DNA of 64,000 bases, taken from Limisphaerales bacterium (GTDB lineage Bacteria; Verrucomicrobiota; Verrucomicrobiia; Limisphaerales; AAA164-E04). This document shows, one piece after another, positions 48,086 to 58,389 of this stretch. The position numbers were made by a program, and so were the translations under genes. The notes beneath the pieces are model-generated. The model was not told the DNA's origin. It saw only the letters and a list, made by a program, of their open reading frames with translations, and made no database searches. The stretch spans positions 124,001 through 188,000 of the forward strand of contig JAMASS010000005.1 of assembly GCA_024761205.1 (NCBI GenBank), written 5' to 3'. The first letter of the stretch is position 1. Each line of letters opens with the position of its first letter.

Positions 48086-49585
48086 ATGAAAAGGGCAACG
48101 AAAGAACGTCCGGTTTTCTTGAGCCGACGCAAGTTCCTGTGGAAGTCGGGGGGAGGCTTTGGTGGGCTGGCATTGAGTTACTTGCTTGGTCGAGATCAAG
48201 CGCTGGCCAGTAGTCCGCTCGCGACCGGTGCCGGAGGGTTAGGATACCTGCGGTTCAAACCAAAGGCCAAGCGCGTGGTGCAGCTCTTCATGGCGGGCGC
48301 GGCTAGTCATGTGGACACCTTCGATTACAAGCCCGAGCTGTTCAAACGCAACGGAGAAAAGTGGGACCCTGGTGAAAGGGTTGAGCTGTTCCAAAGCAGT
48401 CCGGGAAAGACCTTTGCGCCGCCCTGGGCCTTTCAACCCTACGGGCAGTGTGGGAAGCATTTGAGCGAGATTGTGGCCCCGCTTGGGGAGTGCGTTGATC
48501 AGATGGCCTTTATCCACAATTTGGCGGGAAAGACGGGTGTCCACAGCCAGGCCACTTATCTTCAATCAACTGGATTTCAATTGCCTGGTTTTCCGGGGAT
48601 GGGGGCTTGGGTGAGCTATGCCTTGGGGAGTCTGAATGACGATTTGCCCACCTTTGTCGTTCTGCCAGACCATCGAGGATTTGCTTCCAATGGCCCGAAG
48701 AATTGGAGTGCGGCTTTCTTGCCGGCCGAGCATCAAGGGACCACCATTTTTCCCGGCCGGGAAAATCCGATCGCTGATTTGTATCCGACCGATGGCGACT
48801 ACATTACCGATGAGAGCGACGCTGCTGGATTTACCCTGCTCAAGCGCCTCAACGAGAAGCATCATGCTTCCAACCGAATTGATGACGGACGATTAGGTGC
48901 GCGGATTCGATCGTATGAGCTGGCGGCGAAGATGCAGCTGAGCGCGCCGGAAGCGTTGGATATTTCTCAGGAGCCGGAGTGTATCATAAGGATGTATGGC
49001 TTGGATCATGGGAAGCAGACCTTTGATCCTCAAATCAATCCGATCGAGGAGACCGACTATTTTTCCCGCAAATGTTTGGTTGCTCGGCGGCTCCTCGAAC
49101 GGGGAGTTCGGTTTGTGCAAGTTTGGTCGGGCAACGACAATGGATTTCCACGACGCAACTGGGATTCACATGAGGACATCAAACGCGACCATGGGCCGCT
49201 GGCCTTGGGAATGGCGACTGGGGCGTCGGCCTTGATTCAGGATTTGGCGCAGAGAGGTATGTTAGAAGACACGCTTGTGCTTTGGGCCACTGAGTTTGGT
49301 CGAATGCCCTGCGCGCAGGGAAGCAAGGGTCGCGATCACAATCCGTTCTGTTTCAGTAATTGGCTGTGTGGCGGCGGCATCAAGGGTGGGGTAACCGTGG
49401 GGGAAAGTGATTTTTGGGGCTTTCAACCGGCCGACCGCAACAATCCAACGCAGGTGTACGATATCCACGCAACGATACTTTACCTCATGGGAATTGATCA
49501 CGAGAGATTGACCTATCGGCATAATGGGATCGATCGGCGACTGACCGATGTGCACGGTCATGTGATTCGGGATTTGATCGCCTAG
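48086..49585 (+). CDS. DUF1501 protein, Tat-exported partner of the DUF1553 cytochrome
   Basis: Intact, 499 residues. Tat signal with twin Arg at 14-15 (LSRRKFLWKSGGGFGG) and hydrophobic ALSYLLG. Core features of the sulfatase/alkaline-phosphatase-like DUF1501 fold: VVQLFMAGAASHVDTFDYKP, GKHLSEIVAPLGECVDQMAF with IHNLAGKTGVHSQAT, ALGSLNDDLPTFVVLPD, RGVRFVQVWSGNDNG, WDSHEDIKRDHGPLA, LVLWATEFGRMPCAQGSKGR DHN and TVYD-like end DIHATILYLMGIDHERLTYR. Metal-binding Asp and His of the superfamily are in place. It starts seven bases after the cytochrome stop; the two genes are almost always paired in PVC genomes. Reaction unknown. A start at ATG 48,056 overlapping the cytochrome is rejected because the Tat signal begins later. 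Confidence 0.92.
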   Translation: MKRATKERPVFLSRRKFLWKSGGGFGGLALSYLLGRDQALASSPLATGAGGLGYLRFKPKAKRVVQLFMAGAASHVDTFDYKPELFKRNGEKWDPGERVELFQSSPGKTFAPPWAFQPYGQCGKHLSEIVAPLGECVDQMAFIHNLAGKTGVHSQATYLQSTGFQLPGFPGMGAWVSYALGSLNDDLPTFVVLPDHRGFASNGPKNWSAAFLPAEHQGTTIFPGRENPIADLYPTDGDYITDESDAAGFTLLKRLNEKHHASNRIDDGRLGARIRSYELAAKMQLSAPEALDISQEPECIIRMYGLDHGKQTFDPQINPIEETDYFSRKCLVARRLLERGVRFVQVWSGNDNGFPRRNWDSHEDIKRDHGPLALGMATGASALIQDLAQRGMLEDTLVLWATEFGRMPCAQGSKGRDHNPFCFSNWLCGGGIKGGVTVGESDFWGFQPADRNNPTQVYDIHATILYLMGIDHERLTYRHNGIDRRLTDVHGHVIRDLIA

Positions 49586-49603
49586 CTTTAAGGAGGGTTA
49601 GAA

Positions 49604-51240
49604 TGCACATGAGGGCCCCGGTTTGGTCGCGATTAGTTATCTGAGTGCTTCTGTTGGCCTTTGGTTTCAGCACCGCGCTGGTCGCTCAGTTTCCGCAGAC
49701 CCGCCTGTGGACGGTGTTTCCTGCGGGAGCGCAGATCGGCACTACGGTTGAAGTGTCCATATCCGGATCCGATCTCGATGGGCCGACTTTGCTTTCGTTT
49801 TCAGACGAGCAGATTCAAGCAAGGTCAAAACTCGATAGCGATGGCAATCCGGTTGAAAAGCAATACTGTCATCAAGGTGTCATCTTCGATGGAGAAGGGA
49901 CTCTTCGAGGTGTGGGGACAGGTAAGGACGGAACCTCAAACTCACGACTCTTCGCTCTCGACAGGCGGGATGAGATTGTCGATTCGTCACCGGCTTACAA
50001 GGCGGAGGATGCGGTGCCCGTGCGTGCGACTAGGATCAGTCGTCAATGGGCGCGCGGTAGCGAATCAGAAGAACTACTATCGCTTCTTTGCTTGTCAGGG
50101 ACAGCGGGTCGTCGTCTCTTGCTACGGCGAGGTTATCGACTCGAAGCTGGATCCTGTAATTCAGCTATTGGATGCGGATGGCCGGATGCTGCAGAAAGAT
50201 CGGCAAGGTTGGACGCTTGATTATACTGCCTTGACCACAGGCCCTCTCTTCGTGATTGTCAGCGATCTGACCTACCGAGGCGGTGAGCCGTTTTTCTATC
50301 GTCTCTCAATGCGCACCGATCTCCGCATGCCGACTATGTACTCCCGCTTGAGCGCGCCTGCCGGTGGTGAGCAAGAATTTCATATCTTCGGACGCAATCT
50401 TCTCCGGGCTACCAAAAGCCGGGTTGCCTCGGATTTTGGCGCGTTGCTGGATCATGCGGTGTCGACCAGCAAGGTGCCTGAATTTGGAAAGGCGCCGGTT
50501 TCGCTGATGGGCGTGCGCCATTCACTCCCCGGCTTCGCACTGCGAATGAGCTTTCTCTATTCAGTCTTGCACAGACAAGGTAGCTGGTTTCAACGCCGAA
50601 TCGGCCTTTGCGCATTTAACTCTATTGTCGAGATGGAAGCGATCTCCGGGGAGGCCGGCATTCAGAAGGTTGATGTGCCGGTGGTGATCTCGGGAATGTT
50701 CTACCCGAGACTCGATCAAGATGCCTATGAGTTCGATGCTAAGAAGGGCGAGCGCTATTGGATCGATGTTCATTCTTACCGACTGGGCTATGGAACGAGT
50801 CCGTTGGTCGTGGTGGAACAGATCAAGGAGGACGGCAACGCAAATTCAGTCATGGAGTATCTGACGATTTCTACGTATAGTTCACCGATTCGAATGGAGG
50901 CGTTCCCAGCGCCTTTTGAAATCGAAGCAACTGATGAGCCGGTGGAATTGCTGTTGAATGAGCGGGTTGAGATTCCAGTCAAACTCCAACGACGATTTGG
51001 TTTCGATGGCCAACTTGAAGTGAGGCCGACTTTCACGGATCAAGTGAAGGGCCTCAAGGCGACCATCTCCATGCTCCGGAATGATCAGATCACTCTCACC
51101 TTGGGATCGACGGGTGATGGCTCGTTGGCCAGGCAAGTGTCGAACTGAGGGCAAAGGGCAAACTCAATGGAAAGCCGGTCGTGTCTGCAAAGGTCGTTCA
51201 AATCAATCTGATCGCTGCCACCAATGCTGGGATTGATTGA
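49604..51240 (+). pseudogene. Exported PPC/Ig-like protein of the cytochrome cluster, broken
   Basis: From ATG 49,604 a signal peptide is interrupted by TGA (VI-stop-VLLLAFGFSTALVAQFPQTR). FPAGAQIGTTVEVSISGSDL, DGPTLLSFSDEQIQA, NSRLFALDRRDEIVD, then other frames: VVNGRAVANQKNYYRFFACQ, GQRVVVSCYGEVIDSKLDPV, IQLLDADGRMLQKDRQG, EFDAKKGERYWIDVHSYRLG, SKLQRRFGFDGQ, and after a last shift LRAKGKLNGKPVVSAKVVQI ending at 51,240. This is the pre-peptidase C-terminal-like exported protein usually encoded between DUF1501 and a WD40-cytochrome in such clusters. There are about five lesions. A clean 495-codon ORF (49,661-51,148) exists only because the middle is intact; its first 130 codons are out of frame. 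Confidence 0.7.
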
Positions 51241-51242
51241 AA

Positions 51243-51325
51243 AGAGGAAGGGACTTCAGCCCCCTTTTCCCCTCCGAGGACGCAGCAGGTTGCGCTGGGG
51301 CAACGCGACAGCGGGCTGCCGCAGT
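51243..51325 (+). repeat. Dispersed intergenic repeat R2, copy 2
   Basis: Shares with 1893-1975 an AGGAAGGG..TTCAG block, a CCCTTTTCCCC tract, GCAGCAGG and GCGGGCTGCCGCAGT. It lies between two broken genes of the same cluster. Confidence 0.5.
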
Positions 51326-51379
51326 AGATGACCTTCGACCTATGCACCGGTGCAAAGTGGCAATCCAGAAAGGAATGAT

Positions 51380-54093
51380 TTGGCGAACCAAAATTTAGTT
51401 TTGAGAAAGCAGAGCCGCCTCTTAGTTTCGATCAAGCCGCTGGGTTGGTCGATCTCTGCACTGGCCTTGTCCCGGATGTTTTCAGGACTGGCAGACATCT
51501 CAATTACCCCTCTCAAGCGAGCCGAGCCGGTTGATTTCGAGCGAGAAATTCTTCCCATCTTCAAGGCAAATTGCCTCGCCTGTCACAATCAAACCAAGGC
51601 TAAGGCGAGCCTGATCTTTGAGACGCCGGCGACGGTTCTTCAGGGTGGTGACTCTGGACCGTCCGTCGTCCCGGGGAAACCGGAAGAGAGCTTGTTGCTG
51701 TTGGCTGCGGTGCACCTCGATGAGGACTACGTCATGCCTCCCGTTGGTAATAAGTCGAACGCCAAGAATCTCACACCCGAACAGCTGGGCCTTGTTGCTT
51801 CAGTGTTGGATTGCTGATGGCGCGCAGGGTGAGGTTACGGGACGGCTGGATATTGACTGGCGACCTATCAGTCGCCGGGTTCAGCCGATCTACTCGATGG
51901 CGTTAACGCCTTCCGGTCGCTATGTGGCTTATGGTTTGGGCAGCGAGGCTGTCGTGTATGAAATTCCCGCTAGAAGAATCGTCGCTCGTCTGCACGACCC
52001 GGATTTGTCCGGTCAACGGGGCCATCTCGACTTGGTTAATGCGATTGCCTTTCATTCGGAAAGGGATCTGATTGCTACGGGAGGGTTTCGCAAGGTGAAG
52101 TTGTGGAAGCGGCAGATGCTGACGGAGTCCTTTGCGCTGGCAAACGAACCCGATGACCTAGTAACGGCGGTTTCCCTCAGTGCGGATCGGTTGGTTCTGG
52201 GATTGGGTTTTCAGTCGGGCCGTTTCAACGCCTGGGAGCTTTCGACTGGGTGTCAGCTCGTTCATCGGACAAAGAATGACTCGCCGGTGAAGCATTTGAG
52301 TCTTTCGGCCATGGGAGATCATTTGAGTGTTTGTTTCGAGGACGGTGGGTTGCGGGTGATTCGCTGTGATGGAGATGCGGTTTCCGAAGTAAGGATTCCG
52401 AAAGTGGAGTCGGTGGTATCGAGCTGCTGGGCGGCCGCCGGTGAGGATCGGTTAGCCGTCTTGAGTCAGTCTCAGACGCTTGAGATTTGGGCGCGAGGCG
52501 AGGATGTTTTTTTGAATCAGAGCGAAAGATCAAAGCGGGTAAGGTTGATGAGATCACGGCTCTCTCAGGGGAGGGTTCGTTGCTGTTGGTTGAACGTTCT
52601 GGCCGAATCCGGCAGCTCGATTGGCAAATCGGTGAGGTTCGCAGCGAGTGGGATTTGGAGAGTGCGGTCAGTCAGTGGTCTTTATCGAGCACTGGAGGTC
52701 GTTTCGTGGCGGCCACTCCGGCCGCTTGTGGGATCTGAGTTCAGGAGAGCAGGGAGCGATTCTCCGTGGCGCGCGGGAAGAGCAGCGTGCGGTTGCCAAG
52801 GAAAACCGGCTTGTTGGACTGTTGGAGGGAGCGAGCGAACTGGCGAAGAAAGAGACTGTATCGATTGCTGAGGAGTTGGAGCAGGAGACCGAGCGGGTTT
52901 CCAAGGCGGAAAAGGCTCTAACAAAGTTCGAGGAAGCAAAAAATGCGCGTCAGGCAGCCAAAGACAAAGCAAAGCAGCTCGAAAATCAAGTGGTCGAGGC
53001 CAAGCAAGCCTTTGAAACGGCCAAGCTAGAATCCGCGACTGCGGCTAAGGAAGCCAAAGCGCTGGTTACAGAATTGCGTGAAGCTCAAAAGGCCGCTGAG
53101 GTAACGGAATTACAGATTAAAGCGATTGATCAGAAGCTGGACGAGGCGCTCAAGAGAGTTGCCGATTGAGCCTTTGCCACCGGTCAAGTGAAATCGAACT
53201 TGGCGCAAATATCCGCGGGAGAAGACTTTGGACACAGAGAAGTCGAATCATGCGGGTGCCAAGCGGACGCTCTTGATTGCGGAGAATGAACTCAAGTTGG
53301 CGAAAAATCGGTTGAGCAGCTCACCATACGAGGGAAGGAGGCGGATCAACGATTAAAGGATGCTGTGGTATCGCTAGAAGCTGGGAAGGAGTCCTTGGCC
53401 GTGGCACAGTTGCGACTAGAGGCAGCTTTGGATCCCTTGCTTGCTCTGGATTTTTCGCCGGAAGGGAAGCGGGTGATCGCCCTCGGCCCCAATGGGGATG
53501 TCGGCGTTTGGTGGGCGGCAACTGGCGATGAGTTGGATTTCGTTTCCCTTGAGAGTTCAGATTGGATTGATGCCCGGATGCTGACCGCCCGTTCAGTGCT
53601 GGCGGTATCCAATCAGGGTGAAGCGTCGGTAGTTTACCTTGACCAGCACTGGACGCTGAAACACATCTTGGGTGAGGAGAATGGATTTGCTGATCGCGTG
53701 AATGTTTTGGCCTTCAGCCAGGACGGTGAATGGCTGGCCGCTTCCGGCGGCGACCTCAGCCGGACGGGCGAGATCAAGGTGTGGGAACTCAAAACCCTGG
53801 AACTCGTGAAGGATTTTCCCAGAGGTTCACAGTGATGTTGTCTTTGGCCTCGAGTTTTCGCCGGATAGCTGCTTTCTGGCATCGGGAAGTGCGGACCAGT
53901 TCGCGCGGGTCGTTGAATGGGAAAGCGGCAAGACCATTCATTCATTTGAAGGCCATACACATTATGTGATGGACGTCTCGTGGCAGCAAATGGCCAGACG
54001 TTCGTGAGCGCGGGTAGCGACGGCGTGGTCAAGGTCTGGGATGTGCTGAGTGGGAAAATGTTGACGACGGTGTCAGCGCCGAGTGTGGAGTAG
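51380..54093 (+). pseudogene. c-type cytochrome / WD40 propeller / coiled-coil protein, broken
   Basis: In order: signal-like segment, PVDFEREILPIFKANCLACH (heme CLACH at about 51,577), NQTKAKASLIFETPATVLQG, PGKPEESLLLLAAVHL, DYVMPPVGN, then a frameshift near 51,805. The WD40 propeller follows: WRPISRRVQPIYSMALTPSG, YVAYGLGSEAVVYEIPARRI, DLVNAIAFHSERDLIATGGF, RKVKLWKR, LSADRLVLGLGFQSGRFNAW. A shift near 52,540 comes before a long alanine/lysine/glutamate coiled coil (52,800-53,169), a stop, then further WD40 blades (LALDFSPEGKRVIALGPNGD, DRVNVLAFSQDGEWLAASGG, IKVWELKTLEL) and VSAGSDGVVKVWDVLSGKM to 54,093. Six or more lesions. Intact homologues are exported and cluster with DUF1549/1553 and DUF1501. 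Confidence 0.75.
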
Positions 54094-54248
54094 CCAAGTG
54101 GGATGCGGCCGATGAAAGTTACCGGCGGCTACCGAGCGAAGATTCGGTTGTGGGCAAAGAATCCAACAGTGCATCCGGCTCGACCGCTTCCTAAACTACC
54201 GAAGTAAGAATTCGCCACGGGAATCCTTCTTGAATCGGGCACGTCAAT

Positions 54249-54413
54249 ATGACACACGCCACCGAACACTGGCGTGCTATCAAGGTCACGGACCTCGGAC
54301 GACAGATGACCGCCCTCCGAGCCGAGCTCGAAAAGCAATGCGAGGCCCGGCTTCGCCACACAATATCCGGGAGAAAGGCTCAGACAGAATTGTCTGGCGG
54401 AGATCGGATTTGA
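54249..54413 (+). CDS. Small ORF, unrecognised
   Basis: 54 codons (MTHATEHWRAIKVTDLGRQM, TALRAELEKQCEARLRHTIS). The pattern is protein-like and helical, but no family is recognised; it may be the first part of a lost gene. It lies in the gap before the NYN gene. Confidence 0.25.
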   Translation: MTHATEHWRAIKVTDLGRQMTALRAELEKQCEARLRHTISGRKAQTELSGGDRI

Positions 54414-54541
54414 CCCGATCAGGTGGCCTAACGCATAATCACTCCTCTATGTTCTTCTGGATAAACTTAGCACCGATACAGTTCTTGGGCGGGAGGTGCA
54501 ACCGGCAACATCGGCCCTCACCTTTATCGACGCATTAAGTA

Positions 54542-56062
54542 ATGAGCGAGGTATCAATCCGTATGGTTCGCAAGTGCGCACTCTTTGTCGATTTTGATAA
54601 CATTTATCGCAAGTTAGAAGAGACCGATTCCGCCGTAGCCAATACGTTCGCAGAAAAACCGGCGGGCTGGCTGCGTTGTTTCGAGAACAGCGCCCACGAC
54701 CCGCATGAGGACGCTCCGGAACGGCAGATCCTGATCCGGCGCTGCTATCTGAACCCGATGTTCGGCAAGTACCGCAATCGCTTTACCATGGCCGGATTTC
54801 AGACGATTGATTGCCCGCCACTAACCGGCCGAGGCAAGAATTCCACTGATATTTCCATGTCGCTTGACATTGTGGAAGCGCTATACCACAAGACCCGTTT
54901 CGACGAATTCATTATTCTGTCTGCCGACTCTGATTTCACACCGGTGTTGCTGCGCTTGCGCGAGCACGACCGGTTGACCGCCATATTCTCGGACAACAAC
55001 ACGGTGAAAGCGCTTCGGGCAGCAGCCACTTTTGTCTTTAACAGCGACCTGTTCGTGAAGAAAGCGCGTGTGGCGAACCAATCAGCAGCTCCCCACTCGG
55101 GCGAGGAGGCAAAACCACAGCAACAACCAAAACCACAGCAACAACCAAAACCACAGCAACAACCAAAACCACAGCAACAACCAAAACCACAGCAACAACC
55201 AAAACCACAGCAACAACCAAAACCACAGCAACAACCAAAACCACAGCAAACGCCAAAACCGCAGCAAACGCCAAAACCGCAGCAAACGCCAAAACCGCAA
55301 CAACCACCAAAACCACAGCAACAACCAAAACCGCAGGACCTAGAAGCCCTGAGACAGCGGATTCTCAATTTCATGGAGGACGAGATCGCGACTGTGAACG
55401 AGCCGATGCCCGGATCTCAACTAGCGGAATCGATCACAAATCGCTTCGGGTCGGTTGTGAGGGAAACAAAATGGCTCGGCGCGGGTTCGCTTAGCAAACT
55501 GGTCAAATCCGGTGAGCGAGATGGGTTGGCTGCCGTCCGCAATCTGGTGTTTGACCCGCGTCGACATGGACCCGTGGCGGAAACCGAGCACGCCAGCTCC
55601 GACAACATGGCCGGTCTGTCGCGCGATCTTGCCGACTTCATCGAAAAGCTAGTTGCCGTGGGCTGGCCGAAGAGCCTTGGCCCGACCCAGATCGATGTGA
55701 TCATCCGCGAGACTTCCCGCCAGATCGCCGACGGTGTGACTGAGCGCAAGCCATTGAGCACCGCGGTACGGGACGCGATCCGAGGCCATGCTGCCAACGG
55801 TCGTTTGCCGCCGCAATTGGTGATAGGGCACGCTAACATCAACTTCATGCTGCACAACATGACGAAGAACGGCACCGTTTTCGGTGAGAGTTGCAGTACC
55901 GAGGATGAACTGCGCTTGCAGCTCTACAAGACGCTGTTACACATGATCGTCAATCGCATCGGCCCGCTGACGCCCAAATCTAAGGCGCTAATCAGTGAAT
56001 TGCTGAGCATCGCGCCAGCTCCTGCCAGTGAAGTTCGTAGTAGATTGGAGCTCAGCCCTTAA
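54542..56062 (+). CDS. NYN-domain (PIN-like) ribonuclease with LOTUS/OST-HTH domain and KPQQQP repeat linker
   Basis: Intact, 506 residues. The NYN domain (10-175) has its acidic active site in place: D17 and D19 (ALFVDFDNIY), D103 and D109 (KNSTDISMSLDIV), D129 and D131 (ILSADSDFTPVLLRLR). Residues 191-262 are twelve hexapeptides KPQQQP/KPQQTP/KPQQPP. An OST-HTH/LOTUS domain follows (LRQRILNFMEDEIATVNEPM, SQLAESITNRFG, WLGAGSLSKLVKSG), then a helical C-terminus of about 150 residues that I do not recognise. NYN proteins cut or process RNA; LOTUS domains bind RNA (G-rich or G4) or partner proteins, so RNA surveillance or silencing is plausible. It stands alone. The frame is clean in a ruined neighbourhood, which suggests function or recent arrival. 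Confidence 0.85.
   Translation: MSEVSIRMVRKCALFVDFDNIYRKLEETDSAVANTFAEKPAGWLRCFENSAHDPHEDAPERQILIRRCYLNPMFGKYRNRFTMAGFQTIDCPPLTGRGKNSTDISMSLDIVEALYHKTRFDEFIILSADSDFTPVLLRLREHDRLTAIFSDNNTVKALRAAATFVFNSDLFVKKARVANQSAAPHSGEEAKPQQQPKPQQQPKPQQQPKPQQQPKPQQQPKPQQQPKPQQQPKPQQTPKPQQTPKPQQTPKPQQPPKPQQQPKPQDLEALRQRILNFMEDEIATVNEPMPGSQLAESITNRFGSVVRETKWLGAGSLSKLVKSGERDGLAAVRNLVFDPRRHGPVAETEHASSDNMAGLSRDLADFIEKLVAVGWPKSLGPTQIDVIIRETSRQIADGVTERKPLSTAVRDAIRGHAANGRLPPQLVIGHANINFMLHNMTKNGTVFGESCSTEDELRLQLYKTLLHMIVNRIGPLTPKSKALISELLSIAPAPASEVRSRLELSP
55112..55327 (+). repeat. Twelve 18-bp tandem repeats encoding KPQQQP
   Basis: Units of AAACCACAGCAACAACCA; seven are near-identical, three read AAACCGCAGCAAACGCCA (KPQQTP), then one KPQQPP and one KPQQQP. 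All are in frame. The nearly identical nucleotide units suggest recent expansion by slippage. The copy number may vary between strains. Confidence 0.9.
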
Positions 56063-56084
56063 TTTGTTATTCCGATCAAGAATA

Positions 56085-56399
56085 CTATGATGGGAACTCG
56101 GTGATCATTGCGGGCAGCAGAGCCATGAGGCCCGGCCAATACGATCCGTGTTCTGCCAAAACGGTGTCAAAATCGCCGTGGGCGACAGCAGCCTCATTCT
56201 CCGGTCGGATATACTCGATATTCGGCTTATCTATCGGCATCCCCAGCCTGATATGAAGCTGAATCAGTTCATCGAACAAGACGGTCAGTGAACGGCGGTC
56301 GGTGCTCAAGGAACGGTGATTACATCTGATGGTCAGCACTAGACTGCCTTGGAGATGATCGGCGTGGCCTCGGGCCTTGTTAGCGTCTCTCACGCGCAA
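56085..56399 (-). CDS. Hypothetical protein fragment
   Basis: 104-codon minus-strand frame. The last 65 residues (LTVLFDELIQLHIRLGMPID, KPNIEYIRPENEAAVAHGDF, DTVLAEHGSYWPGLMALLPA) are clearly protein-like; the first 35 are not, so the 5' part is probably lost or out of frame. I recognise no family. It converges on the NYN gene, 22 bases apart. Confidence 0.4.
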   Translation of the reverse strand: MRVRDANKARGHADHLQGSLVLTIRCNHRSLSTDRRSLTVLFDELIQLHIRLGMPIDKPNIEYIRPENEAAVAHGDFDTVLAEHGSYWPGLMALLPAMITEFPS

Positions 56400-56499
56400 A
56401 TCTTAGGTTGCGGCGGGAGCCAATGGCGGAATCTAAACCAGCCCAAACCACCAAGCCCAGACCAAAAGGCTCACAGCAGATTTTGCTGAATTTCACGAG

Positions 56500-57620
56500 A
56501 TTCACTACAGCGGCCGCCATGTCTCGGAGTTGCGGAAAACCGAAGCCGGTGCGGAGGCCTCAGTCCGATTCACAGCTTCATCAAACACCACGACGACCTG
56601 AGCTGAATCATTCGCCGAAGTAACGAAAACAATCCTCAGGGCGGTATGATCCAGAACCAATGGCGCCGCATCATCCAGCGTAAAAACAAAGCCTTTGATC
56701 AAAGGGTAATCCAACGCGTTCGAGCAATTGGCGTCCGTGCAAGGTGCGAATCTCCCGGCGATGACAATACTTTTCAAACGACTCGCAGTTCGTCATCCCA
56801 CCGGGCCACTCGTGTTAGAATCGCTCGTTGACGGCATCAAGAAATCCGGATGTTGCTCGGGGCAATAAACTCCCAGATTCTCTCCCGCGTTCCGATTGAA
56901 GTCAAAGGTCCGAACGGATTCCAACTTGGTGATGTTCCCCAACTGCGCTGGCCGTCAATCCATTGAGATGTCAAGCTGAGGAAAGTACAGATGCGACTCA
57001 ATCGTGCTCATGCGATCGAACAGTGCATTTCGAATCACTGTTTCGAGAAATCCGCTCAGCTGCGTCTGAACCTAGGGCCGGACGGAAACGTTCACGTAAT
57101 TCCAGAGATAAGAATCCTCAATCACGAGCCACTCGGCCCGACCTCGGCCATGATTGACGATGCCATGCTGCATCCCTTGAATATCCAAAACGTGCGCGAC
57201 CAGTCGCATCATGCGCGAACCACTGAAGCGTGTCCCCCCGGCGTCACTGTTGAATCAGCTCCGGCTAATGACCGACACATCCCCCGCTGCTTCCAGCCCA
57301 CCACCTCCGTGTAAGGCACGCAATAGAAAGTGACCCCCTGTCCAGCAATGCGCCAAACGGTCGTGTTCTCAATCCGATTAGCCTCAGCATTCAGCGAGCC
57401 ATAGGTTGGGGTAAGTCGATCACCGCTGATCCGGTGACACCGTACACTTCATTTCCCGAGAATGCCTCAAACGACTCATGGCAAACATTGACCGCTTGCG
57501 TATGCAACTCGTCGCCACGATCAATATCCCGGACCAGCGGCAAGCCCCGATACATTAAAACTCGGTCTGGAGCGAGCCAACCACACCATCAGTCCTCAGA
57601 TCGCCTGCAGTAATGACTAC
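56500..57620 (-). pseudogene. Decayed exported protein, possibly lamin-tail/CotH type
   Basis: Minus-strand pieces in several frames: LPLVRDIDRGDELHTQAVNV with FSGNEVYGVTGSAVIDLPQP near 57,420-57,560; MMRLVAHVLDIQGMQHGIVN near 57,150-57,210; YLWNYVNVSVRP, SGFLETVIRNALFDRMSTIE and YFPQLDIS at 56,970-57,110; then LKSIVIAGRFAPCTDANCSN, FTLDDAAPLVLDHTALRIVF to 56,505. Order and style resemble exported PVC proteins with lamin-tail and CotH domains, but no motif is decisive. Frameshifts separate all pieces. Confidence 0.35.
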
Positions 57621-58387
57621 AAATCTCTAGATCTGTCCATCTCGGAAGCGATCACGCTCAACGACAAAAACACGATCACGACCCTGGCTTGGCCCATAGC
57701 TTTGATCGCGGTCCTGCCGAATCCCGGCACCTTTATCAATGCCCCGAAGAATAAAGACACCACTGACATCTTTCTGGGTATGAATCAAGTCCTTGGAAAA
57801 CGAACGCACCTGACCGCCAATCTCACTCTCGACGGCGGCAAGGGCTACTTGGCCGATCCCTACAAAGGAGTCGTGTTCAAGGATTTCCCCTTCTTCCCTC
57901 CCTTTCCCTATACAGTCTTCGGCGAGGGACGGCCAAGACACAAACTTTGCCAAGTGGCTCACCTTGGCCTCACCAACTATTGTCTCCAGATCGAGGCAGC
58001 GATCGAAGCGAGCCATCCTTGAACGATTCCTCCGGGATCACCACTCGCGCTGTCGATTTCAGCTTGCTAAAAAACTTTGGTGAAAGAATCACGCTGCATC
58101 CCCGGATCCGATATCATCATCAAACAACAGCCGATTTCTATGGACTCATCTTTCCTGGAGATCCCAGCCTCTCCGACGAAGAGATACCCCCCCTACTCAG
58201 CCGACTATCGGCCCTCGCACTTAGAGACACTCACCTTCGGAATCAACGCCACGGTCGAGCTCTCGGAATCGCTCCGACTCGACCTCGGTTACAAGCCCTA
58301 CCTCATGACGGACTAGATGGGCGAACCATCGCCAGTCCTGATCCCGCTGCCAATATACTTACCGCCATGGCGGCTCACTGCCACGTG
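57620..58387 (+). pseudogene. DUF3570 family outer-membrane-like protein, broken
   Basis: Pieces: LDLSISEAITLNDKNTITTL, then TDIFLGMNQVLGKRTHLTAN, LTLDGGKGYLADPYKGVVFK, DFPFFPPFPYTVFGEGRP, SSGITTRAVDFSLLKNFGER, ITLHPRIRYHHQTTADFYGL, FPGDPSLSDEEIPP, YSADYRPSHLETLTFGINAT, VELSESLRLDLGYKPYLMT, GRTIASPDPAANILTA. The alternating pattern of a beta-barrel and the DPYKGVVFKDFPFFPPFPYT signature identify DUF3570, a family encoded beside ApbE (FAD:protein FMN transferase), which follows here. Three or more frameshifts. Confidence 0.75.
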
Positions 58388-58389
58388 AT

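Noticed and set aside
55112..55327. CRISPR array
   Set aside because: The 18-bp units are directly adjacent, without spacers, and are in frame in a coding gene. They are a protein repeat, not CRISPR.
54799..55374. Minus-strand ORFs with Cys/Gly/Phe repeats or Val/Ala repeats opposite the NYN gene
   Set aside because: They are only the antisense of the KPQQQP tandem repeat.
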